From Lanius collurio (taxonomy: Eukaryota > Chordata > Aves > Passeriformes > Laniidae): 64,000 bases of DNA. The notes under the pieces are model-generated. The model was given only the letters and a program-made list of their open reading frames with translations. It did no database searches and had not been told where the DNA came from. The position numbers and the translations under genes are program-made. This document shows positions 22,791-35,870 of the stretch, one piece after another; position 1 is the stretch's first letter, and each line of letters starts with the position of its first letter. The DNA is taken from the NCBI GenBank assembly GCA_020086605.1, contig JACBWW010000004.1:12161632-12225631 (forward strand), in the 5' to 3' direction.

Positions 22791-25700
22791 TAAAACTGTT
22801 AATTCGGTTGACTACATCATGTTGGTTTGGGAGCAGGTGCTGTGAGCTCGTTCACACTGATGGTATTGCACTTCCCCTCTGTCAGCTCTTAAAGCCATAT
22901 TGCCAGCAGAATCTCTCCCTCCTTTTCAGAAAGGTCCTTATCTGTAGTAAGAAATAAAATCATGGGCTGTAGGAGCTCAGCAAATGCTTTATGTGTTACT
23001 AACCTCTCTCTCTTTGGTAGTTTCTTTTGTTCCTGTATTGGGTTCATCTAGCATGGCCAGGTCTGACCTCCACATCGGCTGTGCCTCCCAGTCCTGTGGT
23101 TGACCAGATTAGGAAGCCTGGCCACACACACAGTGGGTCAGGCACTGTTGGGTTGCAGCCTAAGGAGTCTTTGGAGGAATCAGAGGGCTCTTTGAAGAGT
23201 GCAAAGGAAACATTTTGGTGCCAAATAGGACTTGATGGTGTCTCCTTAATTTTATGCAATATTTAAATATTATAGGATGCATTTTTTCACTATTTGGATT
23301 CCTTTAGAAGATATGTCGATCTTGTTCTCAAGGATGAATTTAAAATCCTTGCATATTTACAATGGTTGGACTAAATCCTGCTGAAGAGCTCACACAAAAT
23401 CCTACCTGTGTAATCACAGATATCTTACATGGTCTACGCCTCTGGTACCTTTATTTATGTTGACAAGCTTTTTACTTAGGGTTTGATTCAGGAAAGCAGT
23501 TACGAATGTACTTGACTTTAAATCTTTTATAGGCCTGTTGAAACTAATGAACTTCCTGACACTTGAACATGTGCCCTGCTGGATTGGGACCTGTGTGAGT
23601 GATGTTGAGAGTGCAGGACCTGGGAGTCTGAGGACAGCTAAAAGGGCTGTGATGGCATGGGTGCTTTGTATTAGGTTCTTTGACCATTGCAAATTAGAGT
23701 ATGGAAACATAAAAGGGGTTACCAGGGAAAGCACCGATTCTCCTAAAGGGAAAAAATTTTCTCTTAAACTGAGAAAAATCTTCCCCAACCCAAGAAACAT
23801 TACTCTGCTTCATACGTGTTGCTCCCTCCATCACCCCCCCAGTGCTGCTGTTGTGGGCATGCAGCTGCTGTGAAGCTGTCTCTTGTACCTGTGTGCTGGG
23901 ATGACTCAGTCCCTGTGCCCCTGACCTTAGGGAAGCAGGGACTGCCTCTGAGAGGTGGTATTTGTATGGGCAGACAGGGAGAACTCTCAGCAGCACCGAG
24001 CTGCATGTGGGAGGGCTACATGGCTCTTGCTTACTCTGGGCTTAAATATATGGCAATTATGTGTCATTTCAAATGCACTTTCTGGTGGCAAGCTATTTAT
24101 CAACTGGCTATTGAACTTCTTATTTCCTGAAGCTTATAGTGTATGGCTCTTGATTGAAAAGCTGGTGTTCTGTCTCTTTGTTCTCCCACCTTGCAAAGAT
24201 TCTTTCTTACTCATTTTGTTAAAGTCCTTCAACTCTAGATTGATAACTTCCATCACCTGAATGACAGAGCTTTGTTCAATGACAGCTGTTGGTTTTGTTT
24301 GTGCTGTTTCTAAAATGACTGTGTACAGGGTGGCAGAGGAAAGTAGTTGGAAGTGGGGCACTGGATGCCTGGAGTTCAAAAGAAGGAATGTTTTCAGAAT
24401 GCTGATGTGCTTATTTGTTGGGAAATGAGTAGGGACTATGGAAAACTAACATCTTACTTACCAGAAAGGAGCCTGGATAACAGCAAAATGCTACATATTA
24501 AGGTTTTAATTGAGTCATTCACGGGTTGTTGGGGAGAAACATTTTTTGCAGTTGCAAGTGTGATCAGGGAACAAGTGGTTCATGTCCCAGTATGAGCACA
24601 ACTCTTGTCATATTCATTCCTAATTATGAGATTTCTGTCTTGTCATCTCTTTAGCCAAATTCAGCAGGTGTGGGTCCCACTCCTTTTGACAGAGATAATG
24701 ATTTGCTGCTTATGGGTTCCCATTTCAGGAAAGGTCAAAGACTTTCCTTCCCGTGGTTAAATCAACTTTTTTTTTTTCTGCCTTCGCTGAGGAGTCAATG
24801 GAAATGTGCTGTAAGCTGCATATGGAAAAGAATGGCAATCAGGGTCTGGGCAGGGAAGTACACTCACCCTTAGCAGTGCTGGTCCTAATGAGTGTATAAT
24901 TAATCTGTACTGTGAAGACTCGTGGTGAACCTGGTTATGACCTGTCACCTTGCCTTTACTCCGTGTTCTGTAAACACAAACCAAAAAGGACTATTTCCCA
25001 TCTTAAATGGATTTATATGATGAGAACCTACCTTGTAGTAGGTGCAGGTAAACGGTTAGCTTAGAGCCTTTATTACAGATATTGGAAGTGTTCCAGCCCA
25101 GCTCTCTGTCCTGTGCAGTGGGGCTCACCTGGCTGGTAGGTGTGGGTACACGCACCCAGGCAGGCAGGCAGCACCCCTTCATAGTCCCCAGAAAGAAATG
25201 AGCACTCAGGGTACAAACTGGCTCAGCCAAAGCAATGCTTCTGCCCAGATGATGCCCAGGTGACCAGCGCAGCGATTGGCAGAGGCCAACACTTTGCAGC
25301 ATCTTGGATTATGTGATGCAGGTCACAGATGTAACACCAAAACAGTCTCACAGTGTCCTTTTTACTAGGATATGTTCAGAGCTTGATTCTGCTCCGTGCT
25401 GGGTATTTCTCCTGCCCCATAGGATGAAAAGGAATTGAGGGCACCCAGTACAATCCATGACAGTGTCCTAGAGAGGTGTGGAAGGGTAGAGGAGCAAGGT
25501 AGTCAATCACAAAGAGCCACTAAAGCAGCAACAAGAATATCTTCTCTTTTTTGAGACCATTTAATCTTTTTGAATGAGTAATTCAATATTTATAATATTA
25601 TAGTAGCTCTAATAACTTGCTTAAAAATTAAAAATAGTTAATGGGTGAAGTGGAATAAGCATGTTTAATGCTTCTCACTGATCTGCTGCTGTACCTCCCG

Positions 25701-26869
25701 CTAGAAGAGTTTTATTTAAACACGTAATTTTCTCCCATTTTAACAACACTGAATGGAGCAAACATGCTGGTTCGGTATTGCCTTGGATGGTATTTGTAAA
25801 GCTCCCTCTCTGGTGTGTGTCCCAGCTATCTGGAGCACCACCTCCTTACGTCAGATGAATTATCCTTCAGCAGAGGAGGGCTTTTCTGCAAAATGCATTG
25901 ATCTGTCAGGTCCTTTTTGAAGATGCAATACTAAGATCTGTTGTGATAGGTGAATTTCGTTTATTATTTTATGTCTTATTAGATATGATTTCCTTAATTC
26001 CTGGGACGTTAGCCCCAGACTCAGTCCAGCAGGGAGATGCTGTTTCCTGCACTGCTCTACTGTGCTTGAAGACTCAAACTGCTGATCACAGTCATCAATT
26101 GGGCATTGCTGGAGATACTGTAGACAGCTTGGACCTGTTCTGTCTGGATTTGGTGACTTGAAGACACAGGTCTGGATTTGATACAGTTGGATGGTACAAA
26201 GCTTATAGGACAGCCATGTCTTGCATTGCTGAAGACGTTCACCGGGACATTTTGTGGCAGTCTCCAGAGCACTGACGGTTTCATGCCTGGTAGATTGCAT
26301 GGCTACCGCTGAATGAGAGGTGATAAACCACAAGTTGCAGCAAGATCACCACCTGTTAGAATGGGGTGGAGATTCCTACCCAAAGTTGATGCCAATATTT
26401 TCTTTCCCAGAATGAATTCAGAAGGATTTCTGTGGGATAGTTTAGTGTTGGTGTGAGATATAAGCCTGGCTGCAGACTGAGTTGACTGACAGGGAATGGT
26501 TGGGGGCAAGGCAGAGCATTCCTTAAAATGAAGGGACCTGCTTAGTGTGAGCAGACTCCTTGGAGTGCTGTCCTTTTTCCACCAAACTCATGTGTGCCTT
26601 CTTGGTCTTTGGCTGCTCAGTCTCTGTCCATGGACTGACCCTGCTGTGCATGGTGAAGTCCAGGGAGGGCTGCATGTTGTGTCACAGCACCCGCAGTTCA
26701 GTCTGCGCAATGCGGTGAAGTGAGGTAGTGCTAAAATGTTTTCTGGTGAGTGAGCGTAGATAACTTGTGGTCCAAAATCCTAAAAGAAGTTGATACAGAA
26801 GATCTCTGGTGTGTTTCTGTTAACTTCTTAAGCCTCTTGGAAATTCACAATGAGCAAATGTGCGCACAA
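22791..26869. other. Unique non-coding DNA, no gene seen
   Basis: The stretch is CpG-poor. The largest frame is 157 codons on the minus strand (25860-26333), with no recognised similarity and with overlapping frames. A faint resemblance to old palindromic amniote repeats occurs at about 25383-25470 ('gcttgattctgctcc', 'gaattgagggcacccagta'), too weak to call. Confidence 0.5.
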
Positions 26870-27375
26870 GAGGAAGATCCCGGGTAACTGCCAGCAGCTT
26901 AGCCTGACATCAATCCCAGGCAAAAGAATAGAACTGAGAGAGGATTTAGAGAATTAAAGGCAGGGAATATAATTAATGCCATTCAACATTCTTTTTTGGA
27001 GAGTATGTCTTGTCAAACAAACCTGATTTATCTGATAAGATTGCAAGTTTGGGGGATAAGATAACCGTGTAGATATAATATACTTTAACTTCTGTAAGGC
27101 GTTTTATTTTATTCCACATGACATTATTATTAAAATATTAGTACTGTACACTTTTACTGAAGCGTATCTTAAATGTATTAAGAGCCAGGTAACTGACAGA
27201 GCTCAAAAAGCAGTTGTCAATAGGGAATCTTTACTGAATGTGAACATTTTTTAATGTAACTGCAGGGATCAGTCAGAACCCTCATGCTATTCATCATTTT
27301 TGGCAGTGATATGGAAGTAAATATAAAATTATTTCTGATAAAATTTCTGGGTGACATAAAGATTGATGAAGTGAG
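26870..27375 (+). mobile_element. Ancient CR1/L3-type LINE fragment, central reverse transcriptase
   Basis: Disconnected plus-strand segments keep the order of a CR1-clade reverse transcriptase. 'LSLTSIPGK' is near 26899-26925 and 'SCQTNLI' near 27010-27030. 'VDIIYFNFCKAFYFIPH' is at 27069-27119, where the family has an aspartate in 'YLDFSKAFD'. 'QGS' is near 27264, and 'IKFLGDIKI' near 27337-27363 stands in place of 'IKFADDTK'. The catalytic aspartates of motif A and of the A/Y-x-DD box are changed, and stops and frameshifts are frequent. The fragment is much older than the CR1 at 10050-10830. L3 and CR1 cannot be separated by eye. Confidence 0.72.
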
Positions 27376-28392
27376 AATGAGGGCAGTAGGATACAGTGCT
27401 CTTGTTTAATTGTCCCTACTGAAACAAAATTCCTAAATTGCTTTAAATCTAATTAAATAAGAAGGTTGTTGTGCATCTGGAGAGGAACACAGCACAGAGC
27501 TGTTGCCCAGCTTGGAAAGCCAGGGGTTTATGAGAAACCTTTTAGTGTGCTGGCCTCTGGAGAAATGGGGTTTTCCTAAGGAAGAGGCAGTCTGTCTGAA
27601 GGGTCCCATGGCCTCCATCTGACAGTGGTGGTGGTCCAAGGCTCAGCAGAGCTGCTATTAGAGAAATCTCACAGAGGGGGCTGCTGATAGGAAATGACTC
27701 TTCATCCTCAGTACTGTGGAAGGCCTAAGAGAAATGTGAATTGGGCACTGGTTAGTTTCTGTCTTTGGTTGTGTATCTATGAGGTCTCCAATATGTTTTC
27801 TCATTCACCTTTGTCCATAGGAGGTTTTGAAGATGCCCTGCATCTGTATCACAGGAACCAGACTTGGCAGTAGAGTTTAGCCTGAATATGGAGCAGGGTC
27901 CATACTGGTGAGACTGGCTTGTAGTTCTCTGTTAGCACCTCCAGACATAAAGTAGGCTGCAGCAGCAAAGGGCACACAGCACTGAAAGGAGAGCACAGAG
28001 GTGTTGCATAACTGTGGCAAGGCTGTATTACTTTAGAGGCTCTTCTTGACTGCACAAACTCACAGTAGTTGCTCTGCATAGGTGCACATGGGTGCCATCT
28101 ATGTCACACCAAGGCTTTTCCTGCTGGTGAGGTGAAAAGAGTGCAGTGCACCCCACTGGCAATAGCAGCATAAGGTGCCCCATTATGAGGGCCATACCAG
28201 TGCCAAGAGTCTTCAGCAGTGGCCAAGGGTAAGTTCACAGATTCTGTAAACATGTTCAGGTTTGTCACATTTTGAAGAGGGAGATTTTGAAAAGGTGGAG
28301 GTAACTGCTCTTTGACTACTGCATTTAGCTTTGACTGAGCCAGATCTGCTTGTGCATGTAGTGCCGGAACCTTCCTTGTTTCCAAAACCTAG
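27376..28392. other. Unique non-coding DNA, no gene seen
   Basis: No recognised repeat, RNA or exon was found. Minus-strand frames of 60-93 codons at 27433-28404 have no recognised similarity. Confidence 0.5.
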
Positions 28393-28830
28393 CTGCAGCA
28401 TCACAGCATTACAGAGTAATAATTTACACTGGAAAGGACTGCTGGTGGTCCAACAGCCTGCTAAGGCTAAGGGCCAACAAAAGCCAGCTGCTCCCAGATG
28501 GAGATTTCACAGCCTCTCTGGCTCATCTGCTCAAACCCTTCACTACCCTCATTGTAGTTTCATTGGGGTTTTTTTGTTCATAATCCAACTGAAACTTTCT
28601 ATGCTCAGCTTGTGCCTGTTGTATCTTGCCCTGTTCCTGTAGTCCTCCAAGGGAAATCCACTCACCCTCCCATACTCAGGTGGTTGTAGACAGCTCTTCA
28701 TGGAGCCCTGTCTTATTTTGACTGAAGAAGCCCTGCTCCCACAGCTTCTCCATGCATGTCCTGACCATAGCAGCCCTCAATATGTCTTGCTCCAGTACTT
28801 CACTGTGTCTGCACCCAGTGCTCTGAGGTT
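28393..28830 (-). mobile_element. Old CR1 LINE 3' fragment
   Basis: Plus-strand words are antisense to the CR1 3' region and occur in the right order. They are 'cagcattacagagtaat' near 28402, 'ctggaaaggactgctggtgg' (28429-28448), 'ccaacagcctgctaaggcta', 'ttcactaccctcattgtag' near 28538, 'cttgccctgttcctgtagtc' near 28625, and 'gcagccctcaatatgtcttgctccagtacttcactg' in the region 28771-28805. The element therefore lies on the minus strand, with its 3' end at about 28393. It is clearly more diverged than the copy at 10050-10830 and has internal gaps. No reading frame remains. Confidence 0.72.
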
Positions 28831-30974
28831 GTCCCACCCACCATCACTGAGCAGAGGCGAATGGCCATTTCTGTCAACCTGCTGTTATGCTTTAAAAGGG
28901 GAGAAATGAAGGGCAAAAATTGGTTTTATTGCTGTAAAGCTTAGCTTTTCTCAGCAAGATCCTAGCATGTGACTATTTTACCACCCACACAGGAAAGTGT
29001 GTGGGGGGGAGGGCAGTTAGACCAGAAGAATGTGCCCTTGAGGCAAACAAACCAGCAGTGAAGTGTCCCCTGGAAGCCTCTACCTCAGAGTTAGCTGTGG
29101 CTCAGCCAGCCCTCTGGGATTCTCAGCTGTGTGACTGCCTAGCACCAGAGGTACAGTGAAGATGGAAAACCCTGTGATGAGACTGACAGGAACTTCAGGT
29201 CCAAATAGCAAAGTGCACCAGGCCATGGTCTGTCCTTCCTGGGCTGCGCCACTGCTTGATGGCCAATGCACGCAAGCAGCTTCTCCATCACCGTTTGAAG
29301 GACATGGGGCCATTCATTAACAGACCAACTTTCAGCATAGCTTTCCAGCCACAAGTTTCCCTAAGCTAAAAGAAAACAGTGTATCTTACTAAATAAATGA
29401 TTAGATGTCAATGATTTTCTGCCTTCTAGAGCAGAGTTATTTGGAAGCATGAAAGGAAATAGCTGCAGCAGTATAAAACCGCTGCCCTTTGCACTTGCAT
29501 CTTTCCCACAGAGTAATCCTTCATTCATTGTTTACTTAATGAGAAAAGAAAGAGGTTAATTTATAAAACCAAATAAAAAACAGACAGAAGACTTTATTTG
29601 TGGAACAAAAAACTGAATTAAATGAACAGTGTGTCCATTAATGTGGCTAATTGTACCATACTCCACTGTGGAAAATACATAGGTCTGCTAGGATTCTGCT
29701 CTTGCTGTTGGAGCCCACAGTCTGTCTCCAGTGAGGGTTCAAGTCATCACTCCGTGGCAAGAGTTTCCTAAAAACTTTCCTTACTTGGTAAATTAATTTC
29801 ATCTCCCAGTCTGCGACAGTCTCAGCCTCTCAGAGGTTTCTTAAATTTAATAGATAAGTATAGGAATAACTGGCAGAGCTGATCTTGCTGGTGAACACTG
29901 CTGTCTGAATCATTTGCAGATTCTCATGTACATCCGTAGAGATCTGCTGCAAGGAAGAGGCACCTCTTAATTCATTTTCCTTGCTCCAGAGAAGTCTGTA
30001 GTACCCATGCTAGAATTTAGCAGTTTCTAAGCTTTTTCTGCTGGCTGTAGAATGTTGCAGAGGTTGGAATTAAACCCAGGGGGGGGGGGGAAGTTTTGCT
30101 TTTCATCTGTGTGTTTCCTGGTAGCTGTCCCTCTTTGCTAGTCATTGCACATCTGAAATCTCCACCATCCAAGCTAGGGGTGGAGGCAAGGTAGCTGTGC
30201 CCTGATGTAGATGAGAGAGTGTTAGATCTGCATGGAAGAGGGTTACTTGATGCTGAGACTGGCTGGAGGCTGAAACTGCCCTATCTCCCTCTCTTTCCTC
30301 AGTCAGCCTACAGATGAGGGAGGGGACAGGGAGACCTCGGCAGGAGTGGTCTGTGATGGAAAGAGGGATCAGTACATGAAGGCATCTATGAGTGGTTCAT
30401 GAAGACTCCTGAGAATAACTTTTGATTCTCTTTGGGAAGCCAAGGATTACTGTGAAGCGTAGATGAGGAAAAACATGTCTGGAAAAAAAAAGAGTTGTTT
30501 TGCTGGAATTCCCTCTAGTGATTTAGAAGATTTTGTGTTAGAAAAGACACTTTCCTCTGGGCTGTAACTGAAACAAAAGGAAATACATAAAGAAATTTAA
30601 TCTATTTGCTGAACTGTACCAGCTGCCCTGTGAATGTTGAGGCTTCATGGAGCTTTGAAGTCTCCACTGCATCCCTGCTAAAAAGAGCTTGGGAGAGGTA
30701 GTTCTTCACTAGCTTCTCATCATGTTTGTCAGCCTGATTGATCTTCAGATTGTGATAGCAAGAGCGAAATCTAATTTGTGAAAACAATTAGTGAAAATTT
30801 AAACCAAACTGGTACCACGGACCATGTGCAGATTTTAGTGCAAAAGAAAGGCCTGGAGCAGAAGATTTTCCATTCTTATGTCAGGCAGATTCATGACTTT
30901 TGAATTTAATCTGCAATTTGTTTTATTTCTGACATTATGGAATTCTACTTCTTAACATTAAATAAGACTTGTTC
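28831..30974. other. Unique non-coding DNA, no gene seen
   Basis: The stretch contains an uninterrupted G12 run at 30079-30090. Short frames on the minus strand near 29080-29354 overlap and are unrecognised. No repeat family was recognised. Confidence 0.5.
30079..30090 (+). repeat. G12 homopolymer
   Basis: Twelve consecutive G follow CCCA. The true length may vary or be misread. Confidence 0.9.
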
Positions 30975-31085
30975 CTATATATGTGTATTTTATGTGTATA
31001 TAAAATATATGTATAAAGTATGTGTATTTGTGAATATAAATGAATACATACTTATTGTAAGTGTGTATATATATGAAAAAATATG
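30975..31085. repeat. AT-rich imperfect TATA/TGTA tract
   Basis: About 110 bases are made mainly of 'tata', 'tgta' and 'atgtat' words, with a TATATATA core near 31066-31073. It is a decayed microsatellite. A 72-codon frame through it is an artefact. Confidence 0.75.
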
Positions 31086-33576
31086 TAGTTGTTGCTGCAA
31101 CATAGCTTACTGGCACACAGCCTTACATGCAGTCTATGGAAAGTGGGTTTTTTGAAATGCTGCCGTCTCATTGTTGAGTATTCAAAGAACATTGTAATTA
31201 TTGCTGTCAATATGTTTTAAATGCTCAGTGGAAAAAGTTGCAAACATTTTTGTTAGAATGCGTATTTTTTTGTAACCTGTTCAATACATCACATATTTCT
31301 ATGCCAGCTGGCTTCTTTGCAAAAAGGCACTATTGAGAAGATATATATATATATTTATCATTGTGATATATTTTTATGCTGTTGTCACACTTTAATAGAA
31401 ATCCAACGCCGCCTATCTTTTGGAAATATCTGTGAGACATAAGACTATCCCTTTTCTGGATATATCGGCAGAATTGCTCTTGGCTTCAGTTTGGGAATGC
31501 AAGTGATTTTTTCAGTTCAAAGTAAACGTAGTTGTGCTTGCCAATGGTTACATCAACATGGTAGTGTTCATTTTGTCTGGAAGGGACTAAGCTGTGATGT
31601 CTTCATGTCTGAAACTGGCTGTGGACTGGGTCTGGGTCCTGGGGATGGACAGCCGGGCTGATGGCAGCTCACACAGAGAGCTTTGGGTCGAGGAGGTGCC
31701 TCCAGGCGCTGTGTGCTTGCTGGCTTCTTATTGTCTTCCCATGGAGCGACCTGTGGCCATGGTTCTTCATCTGACAGTGCCAGAGGCTGCTTGTGCCTCA
31801 CTTGAGGTTTTGAACATTTCAGAGTGTTATTTTTAATGTTTTTATTTCAACACAGGACTGCAGGTTGGGAGGGAAGAGTAATGTTCCAGTATAACCAATC
31901 TCTTTGTGTGAACATCACCTCAAAGGAAGTCAAGGGTTGTGTTGCCGAAGCTGGGCCTTCCTCCTGCTTGGTGTCAGCTGCAGCTCCTTCCGTTCTGCGC
32001 AGCGCCTTCCTGCGTTGTGTTGGAGCTGCATGGGGTGGCTGGGCAAGTCCTTCTTCTGGTGAAGCCCAAATCAAAGTTAGGATCTGTAAAAAATCTCTGC
32101 TGGTTCCCCAGCCTCTGGGCCCAGGTAATCAGTGAGTTTGTCTACTCGGTTTTGTTTTTATCTTTTCTGCTTCCTTTCTGAGAGGAAGGGTGATAAATGT
32201 TTTTAGTGGAAGTGAGGGGTATCCAGCACCAGAGGTCATTTGGCTGGTAGATTTTCCCTGCTCACATAAAAAGTGAGGCTGGCACCTCTTGGAAAACATC
32301 TTTCCTGTGTTAAAAGTACTTACCAATGCTTTCATGCTTGTGTCTTTCAGAGCAGTTCTTCAGGGCAGTCTCTGAACAGAGATGAGAAACCCAGATCTCT
32401 GGTGGGCTCTTTCTCTGCTAAACTCTCCTTGGACTCTGTTGTGGTCTCCAGAGGGAGGCTATGGTGTTTTATGGATCCATTAAAAGCAGCTAAATTTTTT
32501 GTTGGCTATTCTGCTTAAATCTGGGAGAAAACTGTAGTAGGTTGAGATAGCTAAAACTGGCTGTCTGTAGTTAGCATGGCAAGGGCTGTGGGCAGGATAT
32601 CTTTGGCCCCTGCCGGCCGGGCTGCGTCATCCTGCCACAGCAAGCAGCCAGAGGGAGAAGAGAAACCTGAGATGCACAACATGTAAATACTCCATAAATA
32701 CTAGGAATTTGGCAAGGAGGCCAGCAGTGGCTTCCTCTCTCCCTGAAGATACCACCATATGCCCAGAGATGAATCCAGTTATTTCAGCACTGTTGGCAAA
32801 ACTAGTTTTCAACCTCCCACTGCTCCCAGGCTGGCACGAGCACTGCCCTGTCTTCTTGGGGCTGGGGGGCTGCAGGGTAAGGAGGAGACATGGCAGACCA
32901 GGAAAAAGCAGTGCCACGGGAGTAGCATGATCTCTGGTGTATGAGCCAGGGTATGAGGCAGACAAGGTGGTGGAAAAGGCAGCTGCCTTGGGCAGAGGCC
33001 CTCACTTGGGCAGCACATTCTCATGCACACTATCCCCCAACCTGTTTTTGGGGTGCAGAATTGGGGCCAGTGCAGGGGGTGAGCGCTGGAGGCAGGACAC
33101 ACATCTCCTGCTTGTGCCCTGTGCTACCTCCTTTGGGTTTTGAGATCTGATGGGATTTTGCCACAATATGGAATAGCCGCAGGCAGATCACTTTTGTGAC
33201 ATATTACTGCAATCAAATTACAAATTTATGGCAGTCAGAGATCTAGGCATGTGCCCATAATTTTTCCTTGCTGCTGTGTATTTTCTGGTCAGATGGCATG
33301 TGAACTCAACTGATACGTAGGAGAAAGAGATAATGCTGGGGGCACTGCCCCTTCCTGCTTTATGCCTTGGGCCCTGGCATTCCGCCCTGGAGCATGGTCC
33401 TGCCAAGGGTGCGGGGCTGGCAAAACACAGCGGGGGCTTTTGGGTGGGTTTGGGCAGTAGGAAAAAACCTACCACTGCAGCATCTCCTCTAAAAGATCTT
33501 TATCAGCTTGTGGTCCTCCTTGTCAGTGATGCCACTTTACTAACCCTGTTACTGCTACAAATGGAAGGTGCAAGAT
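31086..33576. other. Unique non-coding DNA, no gene seen
   Basis: An (AT)7 run lies at 31341-31354. A GC-richer patch at 31600-33140 gives many overlapping short frames on both strands, none recognised. A few CpGs at 32610-32630 sit beside a TGCGTCAT AP-1/CRE-like word. Nothing supports an exon. Confidence 0.5.
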
Positions 33577-33708
33577 GGGTTTTGAGTTTGGGGCTTTTTT
33601 GTGGGTTTGTTTGTTTGTTTGGGGTTTTATGTTTTGGTTTGGGTTTTTTGTGGGCTGTGGGGTTTGGTTTTTTTTTGTTTTGGGTTTGTTTGTTTGTTGG
33701 GTTTTTTT
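33577..33708 (+). repeat. Second GT-only low-complexity tract
   Basis: About 130 bases consist almost only of G and T on the plus strand, with TTTG tetranucleotide repeats (around 33605-33620 and 33685-33698), several GGG/GGGG runs and T runs. It has the same strand bias and the same unit types as the tract at 6024-6168. The overlapping frames are artefacts. Confidence 0.9.
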
Positions 33709-35858
33709 CCGTCATTTTTAATGGGAAGGAGAGATACTTAACTGTACAGAAATGTCAGGGTCAAGAATTCACATCCAGTTCCTGGTTCCACTCTTCTGTA
33801 TGTAGCCCTTCTCCCTCCACACCATCTGTCTGTTGAAATTAATGCTTTAATACCCTCTGCAGGGTAGCATTGCTATTTATTTATTCCAATGTTTACGTTT
33901 CTTTTCAACTTTTGGGATTAAGCTGGAGTGCCCACGCATCATAGTGGACTGCCAAAATCCCAAGATAGCATGTGAGAGGCTCTTGAAAAGGGGGGAAATA
34001 TCTGAAATGCTGGTTTTGCCTGTGGTTTCTGTGGCTTGATTTCCTAGCTGTGGCTCCTGGGGCAGGGGAGGGAACCAAGGCCGTAGTTCCTGTGACCAAA
34101 AAGCAGAGAACGCTTGGTGTGCAGTGCCTCAGTGGATATCACCTTGCTGCTCCTCTGCTCCTTGGAGCCCTTCCCTGCAGGCTCTACCCTGGAATTCAAG
34201 CATAGTCTCCTCAGAATAACCTTGGAACTGCTAGTCTTCTGACTTGCATGGCTTCTTTTTTCCCTTCAGACAGAGCCAGAGCCTGAGACCATCCTACAGC
34301 AGTACTTCTTTAACAGAAGAAAGATTAGGGGTATCATAACCCAATTAGCAATCCTGCATTTCTCATATTTTTCTGCCACGAGGAGCATCTCCCAGGGTGG
34401 GCTCAGAGTTGTTTGGATCCTACCTGAACCTGCAGCACATCTTGGGAAGCCTGTTCCTTTCTATTGCCTTTCTTTGTTATATTCTATTTTCTGTCTATGC
34501 TTGAAGGGTGTTGTTTGGGTTCTTTTTGACTCCAGTTTAGCATGTGACTCAGCACTGCTGTTTGTTTTGTTCTGCTGCTGGTTTCTGCATTCCCCAAAAC
34601 CTCCTGGTGCTTTCAGCTGATAGCACCAAAGTGTCTTACCCTAAATTTGTGGCTGTGGTCTGCCTACCAGCCACCACTCTCCTTTGCCTGCTGAGGTCTT
34701 CCCTTGGCCATGCCAGCCTGTGGTGGAGACCGTGTTTACCTGGAGATAGCATGTACATTAGCCAGTAATTGTCACATTAATTGCATCCATGATAACTGCA
34801 TGGCATCAAGCAGGGTTCACACAGAGAGATTCCCCTGCTTCCCCCACTGTCCTGGCTGCCCCGGCCCTCTGTGGGTTCCCACTCGGCTGCTGGGGAGCTC
34901 ACCTCCTGCCATGAGCATCTGGAGATGGTGCTTTCTTTCCTGTGCGTCTGGATAGGATATGTCCTTTTTATTTTGCATCCTGGAGCCTTTTAATTACTCT
35001 CAACAAGTCCCTTTCACACTTTGAAAATCCTGTAGCAATTTCAGTTTGAATTGCTTTCTCTGAGGCTTTGGTTTAGATGAGTGCACCTGCTCTGGGGTTC
35101 CAGTGGTAATTGGGCTGTAATAGTTATGATCCTTTAAATGCACTTAAGGTACCATGAGCTTTAAGGACTGATAACGATGCAATCTGGCATCTCAGCACTG
35201 GTTTTGTCTTGTCTCTGAGCATTTTGGTTTAAATTGTAACGTTTTGCCATTTGTTAAGATTACAAATATTCACAGGTTTTAGAACTTGGATGTATTTCAT
35301 CATATGCTGCCCTGTGTTCATGTGCCCATCCCACAGATCTGGGTCCTGTGCTGCTCCTCATTTCCCACTCTGCCAAACCCCTGCTGAGCTCAGTAGGAGT
35401 TTTGCCAGAACAAGGGCCTAAAAAAGAAGTATGACTCATTTGAGCAGTTGTGCTCATTTGTGCACCAGTCCAGGCTCATGTTAAAAGGATATTAAACAAA
35501 AAATACTGAAGAACCCACTTGTCTTGTCCTTGCCTAGAGCAAACACTTATCCTGGGACTGGTCCAGCAGGTTAAAGATGTCTTTTCCTCTGGTTCATGTG
35601 TTACTTAGGATTTTGTGGTGTCAATACCATCAGAGCTTTTAAAGTTCTCTGCTGCCTTAATTCCCCTCTAAGGGAACAGAACGGGGAGGGGGACGAAGAA
35701 AAGAGAAAGACATCTCTCTCAGGCATGTACTACAGTAGCAAGAGGTGTGCAACCTGTAGCCTGCTGTTGAACTCAGAATATAAAATTTCCAAAATTACCA
35801 GTTGTGAGTGTGATAATGAACTGAAAGTAAATATGGTTCTGTTTGCTGTGAATCATTC

Positions 35859-35870
35859 GGGGGGGGGGGG
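35859..35870 (+). repeat. G12 homopolymer
   Basis: Twelve consecutive G follow TTC and precede TTTAATTG. Confidence 0.9.

Noticed and set aside
25383..25470. Possible palindromic amniote repeat
   Set aside because: Only two short words resemble the family, and the inverted partner arm is missing.
25860..26333. 157-codon minus-strand frame, Cys- and Gln-containing
   Set aside because: No recognised motif, an overlapping plus-strand frame of 87 codons and another minus frame, and no splice or promoter signal.
33333..33836. 167-codon frame with a hydrophobic Phe/Gly/Leu-rich half
   Set aside because: The apparent membrane segment is the GT-only tract at 33577-33708; the rest is unrecognised.
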